Translations under genes and position numbers: made by a program | Notes under the pieces: model-generated | What the model saw: only the letters and a program-made list of their open reading frames with translations | Databases searched by the model: none | What the model was told of the DNA's origin: nothing | Source of the DNA: an uncultured Sulfurovum sp. | GTDB taxonomy: Bacteria; Campylobacterota; Campylobacteria; Campylobacterales; Sulfurovaceae | Assembly: GCA_902727915.1 (NCBI GenBank) | Contig: CACVAU010000046.1 | Coordinates: 1 to 5,549 of the forward strand | Direction: 5' to 3' | DNA: 5,549 nucleotides | Part shown: piece by piece, positions 1 to 5,444 of the stretch | How positions within the stretch are numbered: position 1 is the stretch's first letter | Layout: each line of letters begins with the position of its first letter

Positions 1-2
1 TA

Positions 3-752
3 AAAATGCTAGACAGTAATGTCGCAAGTGACTACAAAGCAATTATGAAACTTTTTAATATCGGTGACAGCGATAGAAATTATAAAGTATTAGAAGAGCT
101 GATAGAGACAAACTCTATTAGTGGAGTTATAAAAGACCGATACGATTTAAATCAAGAGTTTTCTGAAGATGATTTTATAACACTTATTTACTCTATGGGG
201 TTTATAACCATAAAAGATGAAATAACAGGTGGACTTTATAATTTTGAGATACCAAATTATGTGATAAAAATACTCTATTTTAACTACTTTGCCATTGAGG
301 TACAAAAAAGAAATAGTTTTAAACATCAATACTCTTTTAGCCATACGTTAACCAAATTACTTTTGGGCGATAATGAACCCTTTAAAAATCAACTCAACGA
401 TGTCATAAAAACCCTCTCTAACCGAGACCATTATGGCTTTACGGAAAAACACTTTCATGTCATAACCCTTTCACTTCTAAGCTTTGCAGAGTTCTATTTT
501 ATAGACTCTCAACCTGAATTGAACAACAAATATCCTGATATTTTACTTATAGGACGAGATGAAAAAGTTCCTAATAATTATCTGTTTGAACTTAAATGGG
601 TAAAACAAAAAGATGATTATGAGAAGTTAAAAAAAGAGGGAATCAAACAAGTTGAGGGGTATTTAAAGCTTGATAAAATTAAAAATATTCCTAAGCTTAG
701 AAGCTTTTTATTGATTGGTTCTAAGGATGGGGTGGAGTTTTTTGAGGTTTGA
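3..752 (+). CDS. AAA-ATPase-like / PD-(D/E)XK nuclease family protein, C-terminal part
   Basis: The reading frame is open from the left edge, so the gene is probably cut by the window; the first ATG (base 6) has no room to show a ribosome binding site. The 248 visible residues match my knowledge of the C-terminal half of bacterial proteins that join an AAA-ATPase-like domain to a PDDEXK_9-type nuclease-fold domain (full length usually about 500 residues). Nuclease-fold signs are PDILLIG at about 177-183 (Asp178), FELKW at 194-198 (Glu195 and Lys197, the E-x-K pair) and a following helix with Gln215 (IKQVEGYL). The aromatic stretch around 90-115 fits the linker before that domain. The ATPase motifs would lie outside the window. 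The biological role of the family is poorly known; nuclease activity is inferred from the fold. The stop codon lies 4 bp before a 21-bp repeat. Confidence 0.75.
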   Translation, partial: KMLDSNVASDYKAIMKLFNIGDSDRNYKVLEELIETNSISGVIKDRYDLNQEFSEDDFITLIYSMGFITIKDEITGGLYNFEIPNYVIKILYFNYFAIEVQKRNSFKHQYSFSHTLTKLLLGDNEPFKNQLNDVIKTLSNRDHYGFTEKHFHVITLSLLSFAEFYFIDSQPELNNKYPDILLIGRDEKVPNNYLFELKWVKQKDDYEKLKKEGIKQVEGYLKLDKIKNIPKLRSFLLIGSKDGVEFFEV

Positions 753-756
753 ATAT

Positions 757-777
757 AATTAAAGGGAATAGGCTACT
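757..777 (+). repeat. REP-like repeat, copy 1 (half site)
   Basis: Bases 757-777 (core AAAGGGAATAGGCTACT) are identical over 21 bp and in the same orientation to 4730-4750. This copy lacks the CCCCTTT right arm that completes the hairpin in the second copy. It begins 4 bp after the stop of the upstream gene and forms the break point of the truncated MarR gene, so it probably marks an insertion or deletion junction. Confidence 0.6.
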
Positions 778-939
778 TGTACTGGTTCCATATTCATTTA
801 AACTACAGAGCATGGCAAACTGCTCGGTGTAGATGTTATAGGGTTTTAAAAACTCATTGAAGTTATTACGCATTTGGTTGCCCGTCACATGGACATGGTA
901 ATCTAAGCTTTCCTCTTTGTTATTTTCTTCTGAAGACAT
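778..939 (-). pseudogene. MarR-family transcriptional regulator, N-terminal fragment
   Basis: The minus strand from 939 encodes about 53 residues with the N-terminal dimerisation helices of MarR regulators: HVTGNQMRNNFNEFLKPYN followed by IYTEQFAMLCSLNEYG, matching the usual pattern 'LKPYGLT-EQF-VL--L-EYG'. At the point where helix-turn-helix residues should follow, the frame enters the 21-bp repeat (757-777) and reads on as unrelated residues to a stop near 721. The winged-helix DNA-binding domain is absent, so a working regulator cannot be made from this locus. The start is supported by a good ribosome binding site (TAGGAGAAAAC just before the ATG). A 12+12 bp operator palindrome and a -10 box remain upstream. 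The upstream half looks undamaged, so the loss may be recent. MarR identity rests on pattern resemblance over a short stretch. Confidence 0.65.
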
Positions 940-955
940 GTTTTCTCCTATTTAG

Positions 956-982
956 TTGCATAGACAACTATTGTCTATGCAA
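956..982. promoter_or_regulatory. Perfect palindromic operator, MarR-type
   Basis: TTGCATAGACAA (956-967) and TTGTCTATGCAA (971-982) are perfect inverted repeats around a 3-bp centre. The site lies 16 bp upstream of the truncated marR start. On the minus strand it directly follows and touches the TATAAT box at 982-987, covering the expected transcription start. This is the usual place for an autoregulatory MarR operator; that the MarR protein binds here is inferred from position and symmetry. Confidence 0.7.
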
Positions 983-987
983 TTATA
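982..987 (-). promoter_or_regulatory. -10 box of the marR remnant
   Basis: The minus strand reads TATAAT, a consensus -10 hexamer, preceded by an A/T-rich stretch with no clear -35 box (TTTTTC lies at roughly the right distance). The start point would fall inside the 956-982 palindrome, so a bound repressor would block initiation. Confidence 0.5.
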
Positions 988-1275
988 GTTTATGGAACTT
1001 TAGAAAAACTTTTGGAGGGTTGAATTGTTATAGTGGAGTTACTTGTTGAGAGTAAGATTGTGTTGGGCTTGAGTTGAGTTATAGAGTTTGGGCAATTGAT
1101 AAAAATGGAAAACAAAGTCCAAAATCATCATAGAGAACCTTTGAATATAGCAGATAAGGTCTCTTTTGAGTCTGCTTTTTTAAGGTGGACTTTGTTCAGC
1201 AAATAATTAATTGAAAAAGTCTGTCCTAATATTCTTTTTGCTAATCATTTGTTCAAATGAGATATCGAGTTAAGA
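988..1275. other. Non-coding stretch with nested inverted repeats
   Basis: I find no convincing gene here on either strand; short open stretches on the minus strand lack starts and are interrupted by stops. The notable content is the nested inverted repeat at 1111-1196 and a small perfect palindrome, TCATTTG-TT-CAAATGA, at 1245-1260, 15 bp beyond the stop of the antitoxin-like gene. That palindrome lacks a T run, so it is not a convincing intrinsic terminator. Confidence 0.5.
1111..1196. repeat. Nested inverted repeat / possible structured RNA or small mobile repeat
   Basis: An outer perfect 11-bp pair, AACAAAGTCCA (1111-1121) and TGGACTTTGTT (1186-1196), encloses an inner pair, AGAGAACCTT (1132-1141) and AAGGTCTCT (1156-1164), with one bulged A. 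A third pair, AGCAGA (1149-1154) and TCTGCT (1171-1176), is followed by a short T run (to 1181) and has CTCTTTTGAG as its cap. The second and third pairs cannot form together as simple stems. The layout could be a MITE-like element, a non-coding RNA, or an attenuator whose gene has been lost. No plus-strand gene follows it. Short stems in AT-rich DNA can arise by chance. Confidence 0.35.
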
Positions 1276-1485
1276 TTAAATAGCCAACCGTTTAGAAATT
1301 TCAATATCTTTCAATAAAAGAGCATTAACAACACTACTCAAAGAAAAGTCAACATCTTTATTTTTAAGCTTTTTCAAAAAAAATTTCTTAACTTCTTCAT
1401 CCAAATATATAGGAATATCAAGCTCCTCTATAGGCACATAAAATTTTCCCTGTTCTGCATTTGTAAAATCATATTCATCTTTCAT
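1276..1485 (-). CDS. Small antitoxin-like protein, probable ribbon-helix-helix fold
   Basis: A 69-residue protein that resembles the widespread small family beginning MKDEYDFSKAxxGKFY, usually regarded as antitoxin-like (CopG/BrnA-type). After the signature MKDEYDFTNAEQGKFYVP comes a predicted strand (about 23-28, IPIYLD), a helix at 30-41 and a second helix at 49-62, separated by a loop with the Ser-Leu-Ser-Ser turn: the ribbon-helix-helix order. I chose the ATG at 1485 because AAGGAGG (1494-1500 on the minus strand) lies 8 bp before it; an in-frame GTG at 1494 overlaps that ribosome binding site and is unlikely. No toxin gene is visible on either side. Its only same-strand neighbour is the OLD nuclease gene ending 89 bp upstream, so it could be co-transcribed with that gene. 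It may equally be an orphan antitoxin. DNA binding is inferred. Confidence 0.7.
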   Translation of the reverse strand: MKDEYDFTNAEQGKFYVPIEELDIPIYLDEEVKKFFLKKLKNKDVDFSLSSVVNALLLKDIEISKRLAI

Positions 1486-1550
1486 TTTGGACACCTCCTT
1501 TGGTATACTTTTTTCTCTTTTTTTGTTGCTTTTCTAGTAGAGATGATTCT

Positions 1551-1563
1551 TGTAAACTTTACA
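1551..1563. promoter_or_regulatory. Small palindrome between OLD gene and antitoxin-like gene
   Basis: TGTAAA-C-TTTACA is a perfect 6+6 bp palindrome in the 89-bp gap between the two minus-strand genes. Read on the minus strand, TTTACA resembles a -35 box, but no good -10 box sits 16-18 bp further on. It could be an operator for the small ribbon-helix-helix-like gene; it is too short to be sure. Confidence 0.3.
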
Positions 1564-1574
1564 CTATTTTTTTC

Positions 1575-3500
1575 TTAAGATTTAACTTTAGTTATCATCA
1601 TATTCCATTCATCAAACCATAATCTATTTTTTGATACATTTTTTAAAATCAATTCAAAATAGTTTATTGTTGCATCTGTAGGTTTATATTTTAATATTAT
1701 ATTTTTAATAATGTCTTCTATATCATCTTTTGTTGCAAGAGAATCAATCTCATTGGCATCTAATTTAGCTTTATGAAACTCTCGAATATCAGAATAAGCT
1801 GTTGCCTGAGGCAAAATTTGAGACAATCCATTTTTATCAAAAAGTCCTTGTTTGTCACTTATCCATTTTAAAAATTTGCCTTTTATAACGGTGTCAAGTT
1901 CTAATAATCTTTCCTGCGATATTCTATCGACTTCATTATTTATATCATCAATTATATCTTGTTGAGTTACTGTAGTCTCAGAGATATACTCTTTGATTAT
2001 TGTTGAAAATACATTTATATCACTTAAAAAGACTGATTCAATAGTATAGAAATTCCAAATAATAACAGGTATACCTAACTTTCTTTCTAATTGAGTTTTT
2101 AATTTATTTGCTTGATTCTCAGTCAGATAATCTCTATCAATAATCAAAATAGACTTTTCCCATAAGGTTTTTTCATTTTTGATTTTAGAAAACATATCCT
2201 TATAAGAAAAAATATGTTTTAAAATATTATCAATTCCTTCAAATGACCAATAGGCAATATTCGAGGTTTTATGAGTATCACTATTCTTATCTAAAATATA
2301 TTGAATATATTTAGGATCATACTTTCCCTCTACCAATACTAATTTATCTGCTTCTAAAGCATTTATAAAATCTAATGCACTTTCATTTCCCAAGTCTTGT
2401 AAAACTTTAAGATGCTTTGATGGGATTAATCCATTCTCAATATAAACTGGTTTATCATATATAATAGGTTTATACTCTTTTTCAACACCTCTTTCTAAGT
2501 GAAAAATCTGTTCAGCCTTAGAACTTCGAATTAAACTTTCATTGTGTGTAGAAATAAAAATTTGTAAATTTTGAGAAAAATCTATTAAGACTTTCATTAA
2601 TCTTTTTTGTATATCTCTATGTATATGAGAATCAGGTTCATCAAGAAGAATAAGGTTTAAGTCTTTTGGCTTTTCATATAAGGAAAGAAGTATTTCTATA
2701 ATTTGTAAAGTACCACTTCCTAGAAGAGTCAAATTTTTACTAATATCTTTAGCATTTAAACTAATATCATAATGAACTTCAACATCTTTTATAATATCTG
2801 AATCTGTATGTAGTTCTATACTATCCTCTTTATTTGACAATATATAAGATAGTTTTTCTATAAACTTTGGATATGAAACTCCATCTAAAAGCTTAATTCT
2901 ATTTCTCAGAACTTCAATTGAACTTCTTTGTTCAATGCTATTTTTTATTTGAGGTTCCGTTTTAAACTCTTCAATTGGTTTTAAATTAGCAATAGGAGAA
3001 GAAAATACAATATTAATTGGATTTGGAAAATTGTCAAAGAATCGATTAAATAATGGATAATTAAAAGTATTATAATTTTTCAAATGAATTTTATAATTTG
3101 AACCACTAGAATTCTGAATAGAAAATCCAATATCTATATTCTCATTACGATTATTTTTTAAACTCATAATAAGTTCAATTTTATTTTTATTATCTAAATT
3201 AAAAAAAATATCTTGATATTTAGTAGTCCTAACACTTTGTATACTTCGATAATCAAAATAACCTTTAGTAGTTGCATATCCTAACTTGTAATTTCCTCTA
3301 TTTATATTTAAATAATTATCAGCTCGTTCTGCTCGTGTGATTAATTTTCCAAAACATTCACTCCATAATGAAATAGCCTCTAATACTGTAGTTTTACCAC
3401 TATTATTTACACCTGTAAATACATTTAATTGAGGATTAAAAAATATAGTTATATCTTTAAAACTTTTGAAGTTTTTAATTTGAAATTTTGTGATATGCAT
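1575..3500 (-). CDS. OLD-family ATPase with TOPRIM nuclease domain (ATP-dependent endonuclease)
   Basis: A complete 641-residue protein. An SMC/ABC-like ATPase comes first: N-terminal MHITKFQIKNFKSFKD, Walker A GVNNSGKTT at 30-38, signature-like LLGSGTLQ at 259-266, Walker B LILLDEPDSH at 283-292 (Asp287, Glu288) and H-loop STHN at 317-320. A TOPRIM domain follows: LVLVEGKYD at 387-395 (Glu391, Asp395), LIIDRD at 452-457 (the DxD pair, Asp455 and Asp457) and WNFYTIESVFL at 482-492, matching the conserved Trp/Glu motif of OLD nucleases. The family, named after phage P2 Old and including GajA of Gabija, cuts DNA with metal ions and commonly acts in phage defence. All key motifs seen are intact. 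No GajB-like UvrD helicase or reverse transcriptase adjoins it, so it looks like a stand-alone (class 1) OLD or one with a non-standard partner; its role here is inferred. The start follows a weak AAAAGG site. The small antitoxin-like gene lies 89 bp downstream. Confidence 0.93.
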   Translation of the reverse strand: MHITKFQIKNFKSFKDITIFFNPQLNVFTGVNNSGKTTVLEAISLWSECFGKLITRAERADNYLNINRGNYKLGYATTKGYFDYRSIQSVRTTKYQDIFFNLDNKNKIELIMSLKNNRNENIDIGFSIQNSSGSNYKIHLKNYNTFNYPLFNRFFDNFPNPINIVFSSPIANLKPIEEFKTEPQIKNSIEQRSSIEVLRNRIKLLDGVSYPKFIEKLSYILSNKEDSIELHTDSDIIKDVEVHYDISLNAKDISKNLTLLGSGTLQIIEILLSLYEKPKDLNLILLDEPDSHIHRDIQKRLMKVLIDFSQNLQIFISTHNESLIRSSKAEQIFHLERGVEKEYKPIIYDKPVYIENGLIPSKHLKVLQDLGNESALDFINALEADKLVLVEGKYDPKYIQYILDKNSDTHKTSNIAYWSFEGIDNILKHIFSYKDMFSKIKNEKTLWEKSILIIDRDYLTENQANKLKTQLERKLGIPVIIWNFYTIESVFLSDINVFSTIIKEYISETTVTQQDIIDDINNEVDRISQERLLELDTVIKGKFLKWISDKQGLFDKNGLSQILPQATAYSDIREFHKAKLDANEIDSLATKDDIEDIIKNIILKYKPTDATINYFELILKNVSKNRLWFDEWNMMITKVKS

Positions 3501-3526
3501 AGTTTAACTACCTTTTAATTTAATCT

Positions 3527-3554
3527 GAACTAAATTTTATCATAAATTGAGTTC
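3527..3554. promoter_or_regulatory. Operator-like palindrome over the likely OLD-gene promoter
   Basis: Two 11-bp arms with one mismatch (minus strand GAACTCAATTT and AAATTTAGTTC) flank a 6-bp centre, 27 bp upstream of the OLD start codon. On the minus strand the centre overlaps TATGAT (3539-3544), the best -10 candidate, giving a leader of about 30 bases. A repressor bound here would shut the gene off. The binding protein is unknown; the antitoxin-like product downstream is one candidate. Confidence 0.45.
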
Positions 3555-3626
3555 AACCTAAGCCTACTGAATAAGGGGTTAAAATGGTAGTCTAGATTGA
3601 AATTACCTAATAAAATATCCATTTAC

Positions 3627-3651
3627 TAGTACTTGATGAGGTACTATTTTT
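3627..3651 (+). terminator. Terminator-like hairpin
   Basis: TAGTACTT (3627-3634) pairs with AGGTACTA (3639-3646), including one G-T wobble, around a 4-base GATG loop, and five T residues follow directly. The shape fits an intrinsic terminator for plus-strand transcription, but no plus-strand gene precedes it in this window. It may be left from a lost gene or simply be a repeat unit, since GAGGTACTA recurs in the hairpin at 3663-3696. Confidence 0.4.
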
Positions 3652-3662
3652 ATATTATATAC

Positions 3663-3696
3663 CAACCAGCGTAGTCGTGAGGTACTACAACCGTTG
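3663..3696. repeat. Imperfect hairpin, REP-like
   Basis: CAAC(3663-3666) ... GTAGT(3671-3675) pairs with ACTAC(3684-3688) ... GTTG(3693-3696), with a 4x4 internal loop and the 8-base loop CGTGAGGT. Together with the preceding terminator-like hairpin it forms the main content of the 315-base gene-free stretch 3501-3815. The rest of that stretch, including 3711-3815, shows no recognisable gene. REP-like identity is inferred from shape and the neighbouring RAYT. Confidence 0.35.
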
Positions 3697-3815
3697 CTCC
3701 GATTTAATTTCTAAGCTCTCTCAAACCTATATAACTCTAAACACTCAATCCAGTCGGTAAAGTAAATATTTTGTCTAAAGGTTTCCTTGGAATATTTGCT
3801 ATGGCTAATACTTCT

Positions 3816-3854
3816 GCTCGTTCCCATCCGTCCTCGGTGGGAACGCATATGAGA
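3816..3854 (+). repeat. REP-like repeat, left copy
   Basis: Contains the hairpin CGTTCCCA-T-CC / GG-TGGGAACG: 8 paired bases, one bulged T, two more pairs and a 6-base loop (GTCCTC). This bulged-stem shape is typical of REP sequences. It matches the reverse complement of 4389-4427 at 37 of 39 positions; the two differences lie in the loop and loop-closing pairs. Confidence 0.75.
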
Positions 3855-3903
3855 GCAACAGTAACAAAACCAATTTCTAAAACCAAATAAGCTACAATAC
3901 TCA

Positions 3904-4381
3904 ATGGGAAGAAGCAGATATAAAATATATGAACCAATACATCCACACTTTTTAACCTGTACTATACTCAATTGGCTACCAATATTTACAAGAAAAGAGA
4001 GTGTAGAGATTATTATCCAAAGTCTCAAGCATCTACAAAAAGAGGAAAATTTAAAACTCTACGCCTATGTGATACTAGAAAACCATATCCATCTAATCGC
4101 CCAAAGTGATGATATTGCAAAGAGAGAATGCAGAAACTTTATTGAAACAGTTTCGATTTTATAAAAAGGCTCATAAAAAAGATAGAACTTATTAGATATG
4201 GCAAGAGGGTTATCAACCAAAACTTATACAGACAGATGGAATGATGATAAATAAGATTAATTACATTCATCATAATCCTGTAAATCGTGGATATGTAGAT
4301 GAAGCGAAGCATTGGCGATATAGTAGTGCTAGAGATTATGAGGGAGTTGATGGGTTGATGGAGGTGGAGAGGTTTTGGTAG
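3904..4381 (+). pseudogene. REP-associated tyrosine transposase (Y1/HUH, RAYT), broken
   Basis: The first 73 residues from the ATG at 3904 (MGRSRYKIYEPIHPHFLTCT, LKLYAYVILENHIHLIAQSDD) are a clear RAYT N-terminus with the metal-binding HUH motif His61-Ile-His63. Soon after DDIAK the frame is lost, ending at TAA 4162-4164. The family sequence resumes in another frame as AETLLKQFRFYKKAHKKDRTY, meets an amber TAG at 4193-4195 where relatives have a Gln-like codon before WQEG, and continues through INYIHHNPVNRGYV, HWRYSSARDYEG and VERFW to TAG at 4379-4381. The Tyr of NYIHHNP is likely the catalytic nucleophile. Comparison with remembered relatives suggests about 20-30 residues are missing between the two parts. 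With a deletion/frameshift and a nonsense codon the enzyme is inactive. A TACAAT -10-like box lies just upstream; no clear ribosome binding site is visible. Confidence 0.9.
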
Positions 4382-4388
4382 CTTAGGT

Positions 4389-4427
4389 TCTCATATGCGT
4401 TCCCACCAAAGACGGATGGGAACGAGC
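4389..4427 (-). repeat. REP-like repeat, right copy (inverted)
   Basis: Near-perfect reverse complement of 3816-3854, with its own hairpin CGTTCCCACC / GG-A-TGGGAACG around AAAGAC. It supplies the apparent start codon and the first 11 residues of the PIN-domain fragment that follows. Confidence 0.75.
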
Positions 4428-4727
4428 AAAAAAACTAAAAAAGATGATAACCGAGATGAAAAGCTTTTTGAAAGTGGCATAGAGTTTATCAAAGAGTATT
4501 TGGACATTTTCCCTTTAAGTGTAGAAGAGATAGATATTTTTGGGAAGATAAAAGCGAAATATAAACAAGAGACAGGTATCAATACAAAGGCGTTAAAAAA
4601 GAATGACTTAGATTTTTTGATTGCTTCTACTGCTATTAGTCAAGGGGCTATTTTGGTTAGTAATGATGCAATATTTGGGGATATTCTTGATTATGAGTTT
4701 GGGTTGGAGTTTGAAAAATGGGTATAA
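4395..4727 (+). pseudogene. PIN-domain (VapC-like) toxin, C-terminal fragment
   Basis: From about residue 20 the frame matches the C-terminal two thirds of a VapC-type PIN ribonuclease: FIKEYLDIFPLSVEEIDIFGKIKA, then KKNDLDFLIASTAISQGAILVSND with Asp71, Asp73 and Asp91 in the places of the later acidic residues, and a final FEKWV. The first strand with its catalytic Asp (normally LDTN near the N-terminus) and the following Glu region, about 50 residues, are missing. The only ATG (4395) lies inside the REP-like repeat, so residues 1-11 (MRSHQRRMGTS) are translated repeat. No antitoxin gene is adjacent and no ribosome binding site is visible before 4395. The missing 5' part is not found left of the transposase, so a deletion accompanied or followed the insertion. 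Nuclease activity is not expected. Confidence 0.75.
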
Positions 4728-4729
4728 GG

Positions 4730-4760
4730 AATTAAAGGGAATAGGCTACTCTGTCCCCTT
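4730..4760 (+). repeat. REP-like repeat, copy 2 (full hairpin)
   Basis: The first 21 bp (4730-4750) equal 757-777 exactly; this copy goes on through CTGTCCCCTTT, so AAAGGG (4734-4739) can pair with CCCTTT (4756-4761) to give a hairpin. It begins 2 bp after the stop of the PIN fragment. It differs in sequence from the GTTCCCA repeats of the RAYT unit, so a second REP family is present. Confidence 0.6.
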
Positions 4761-4771
4761 TGCTTTTGGGT

Positions 4772-4801
4772 TTGAATTTGCAAGTGGTTCAGAAGTATAG
4801 A
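4772..4801 (+). promoter_or_regulatory. Candidate promoter for the PIN-like gene
   Basis: TTGAAT (4772-4777) and TATAGA (4796-4801) are separated by 18 bp and resemble sigma-70 -35 and -10 boxes. The start point would be near 4808, about 25 bases before the TTG start codon at 4833. Confidence 0.4.
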
Positions 4802-4832
4802 ACATTGAAATACTAATAAAAAAGGGCAAAAT

Positions 4833-5444
4833 TTGAAAAGCAAAATAGAAGAAACAGAAAGTATCTATTTAGACATGAATGTTATTGTTGATTATATGAA
4901 AAAAAGAAAAGCTTTTAGTATAAAACCAAAAGAAAGTCAAAATATTTTTGATTTTAACTTAGATTTTTTAATACCACACCAAAAAATGAATGATCTTAAA
5001 TTAAATTTCATTTTTCCTTATAGTCCAGCACACATAGAAGAAACTGCTAATATTCAAAGAGACTCAAAACTAGAAAAAGAAGAAGCTCTTAAACACATAA
5101 CTAATCAATTAAATTTTATTTTAGAACTTAGTAAGGGATATGAATATTTACCATCAAGTTCTGCTATATTGCTAAAAAAGGAACATCCACTTGAATGTTA
5201 TAAGCGTGTAATAAAAGATTATGCTTTAACCATTGAGGCTGAAGAAAATGAGAAATTTAAAGAATCATTTCGAGATGAAAAATCTTACAAAGAATTTCAT
5301 AATGAAACCACTCCTAGTTCTATACATATACCTATGTATGAGAAAATACAAGAAGAATATAAAATTAATAAAAAAAAATTAATTGATTTACCTGTGAATG
5401 AAGTTTTAAAAGATAAAAATGTTTTAACCCAAACTGCTAGTTAA
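4833..5444 (+). pseudogene. PIN-like nuclease-fold protein, N-terminal part
   Basis: The frame starts at TTG 4833 behind AAAGGG (4821-4826). Residues 11-22, IYLDMNVIVDYM, are a typical first strand of a PIN-like domain with Asp14 as the metal-binding acid; FPYSPAHIEE at 61-70 supplies the next conserved region with Glu69/Glu70. A Lys/Glu-rich helical stretch fills 75-200. In PIN-like proteins of this kind I would expect a second half carrying the remaining acidic residues; the 203-residue product stops before any such motif. Its last five residues (TQTAS) appear to come from an insertion element starting at about 5428 after a TTAA. I therefore read it as a 3'-truncated gene, though a real short protein cannot be excluded. 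It is distinct from the VapC-like fragment just upstream. RNase activity and the target are unknown. Confidence 0.6.

Larger units (their letters stand above)
3816..4427 (+). mobile_element. RAYT element: transposase pseudogene framed by inverted REP-like repeats
   Basis: A 612-bp unit consists of two 39-bp inverted repeats (3816-3854 and 4389-4427) around one REP-associated tyrosine transposase gene in a decayed state. Such IS200/IS605-related transposases act on single-stranded DNA and recognise REP hairpins, and are typically flanked by copies of them in opposite orientation. The right repeat abuts a 5'-truncated PIN-domain gene. I see no target-site duplication, as expected for this class. 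Confidence 0.75.

Noticed and set aside
147..344. 65-residue minus-strand frame
   Set aside because: Antisense to the PD-(D/E)XK gene, with no ribosome binding site or family resemblance.
995..1200. Minus-strand open stretch of about 40 codons just upstream of marR
   Set aside because: It is preceded by two stops, lacks a start codon with ribosome binding site, and resembles no family I recognise.
1486..1494. Upstream GTG start for the antitoxin-like gene (72 residues)
   Set aside because: The GTG overlaps the AAGGAGG ribosome binding site; the ATG at 1485 is properly spaced and begins the family signature MKDEYDF.
1575..3500. Gabija GajA assignment for the OLD gene
   Set aside because: No UvrD-like GajB follows; the next gene is a 69-residue antitoxin-like protein, so a full Gabija system is not present in this window.
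3711..4028. Minus-strand open frames of 105 and 69 residues across the left REP-like repeat
   Set aside because: They run through the repeat and antisense to the transposase start. The part left of the repeat (3711-3815) is open in two frames with no recognisable motif, so it is at most an unidentifiable remnant.
4391..4582. 63-residue minus-strand frame
   Set aside because: Antisense shadow of the PIN-domain fragment and repeat.
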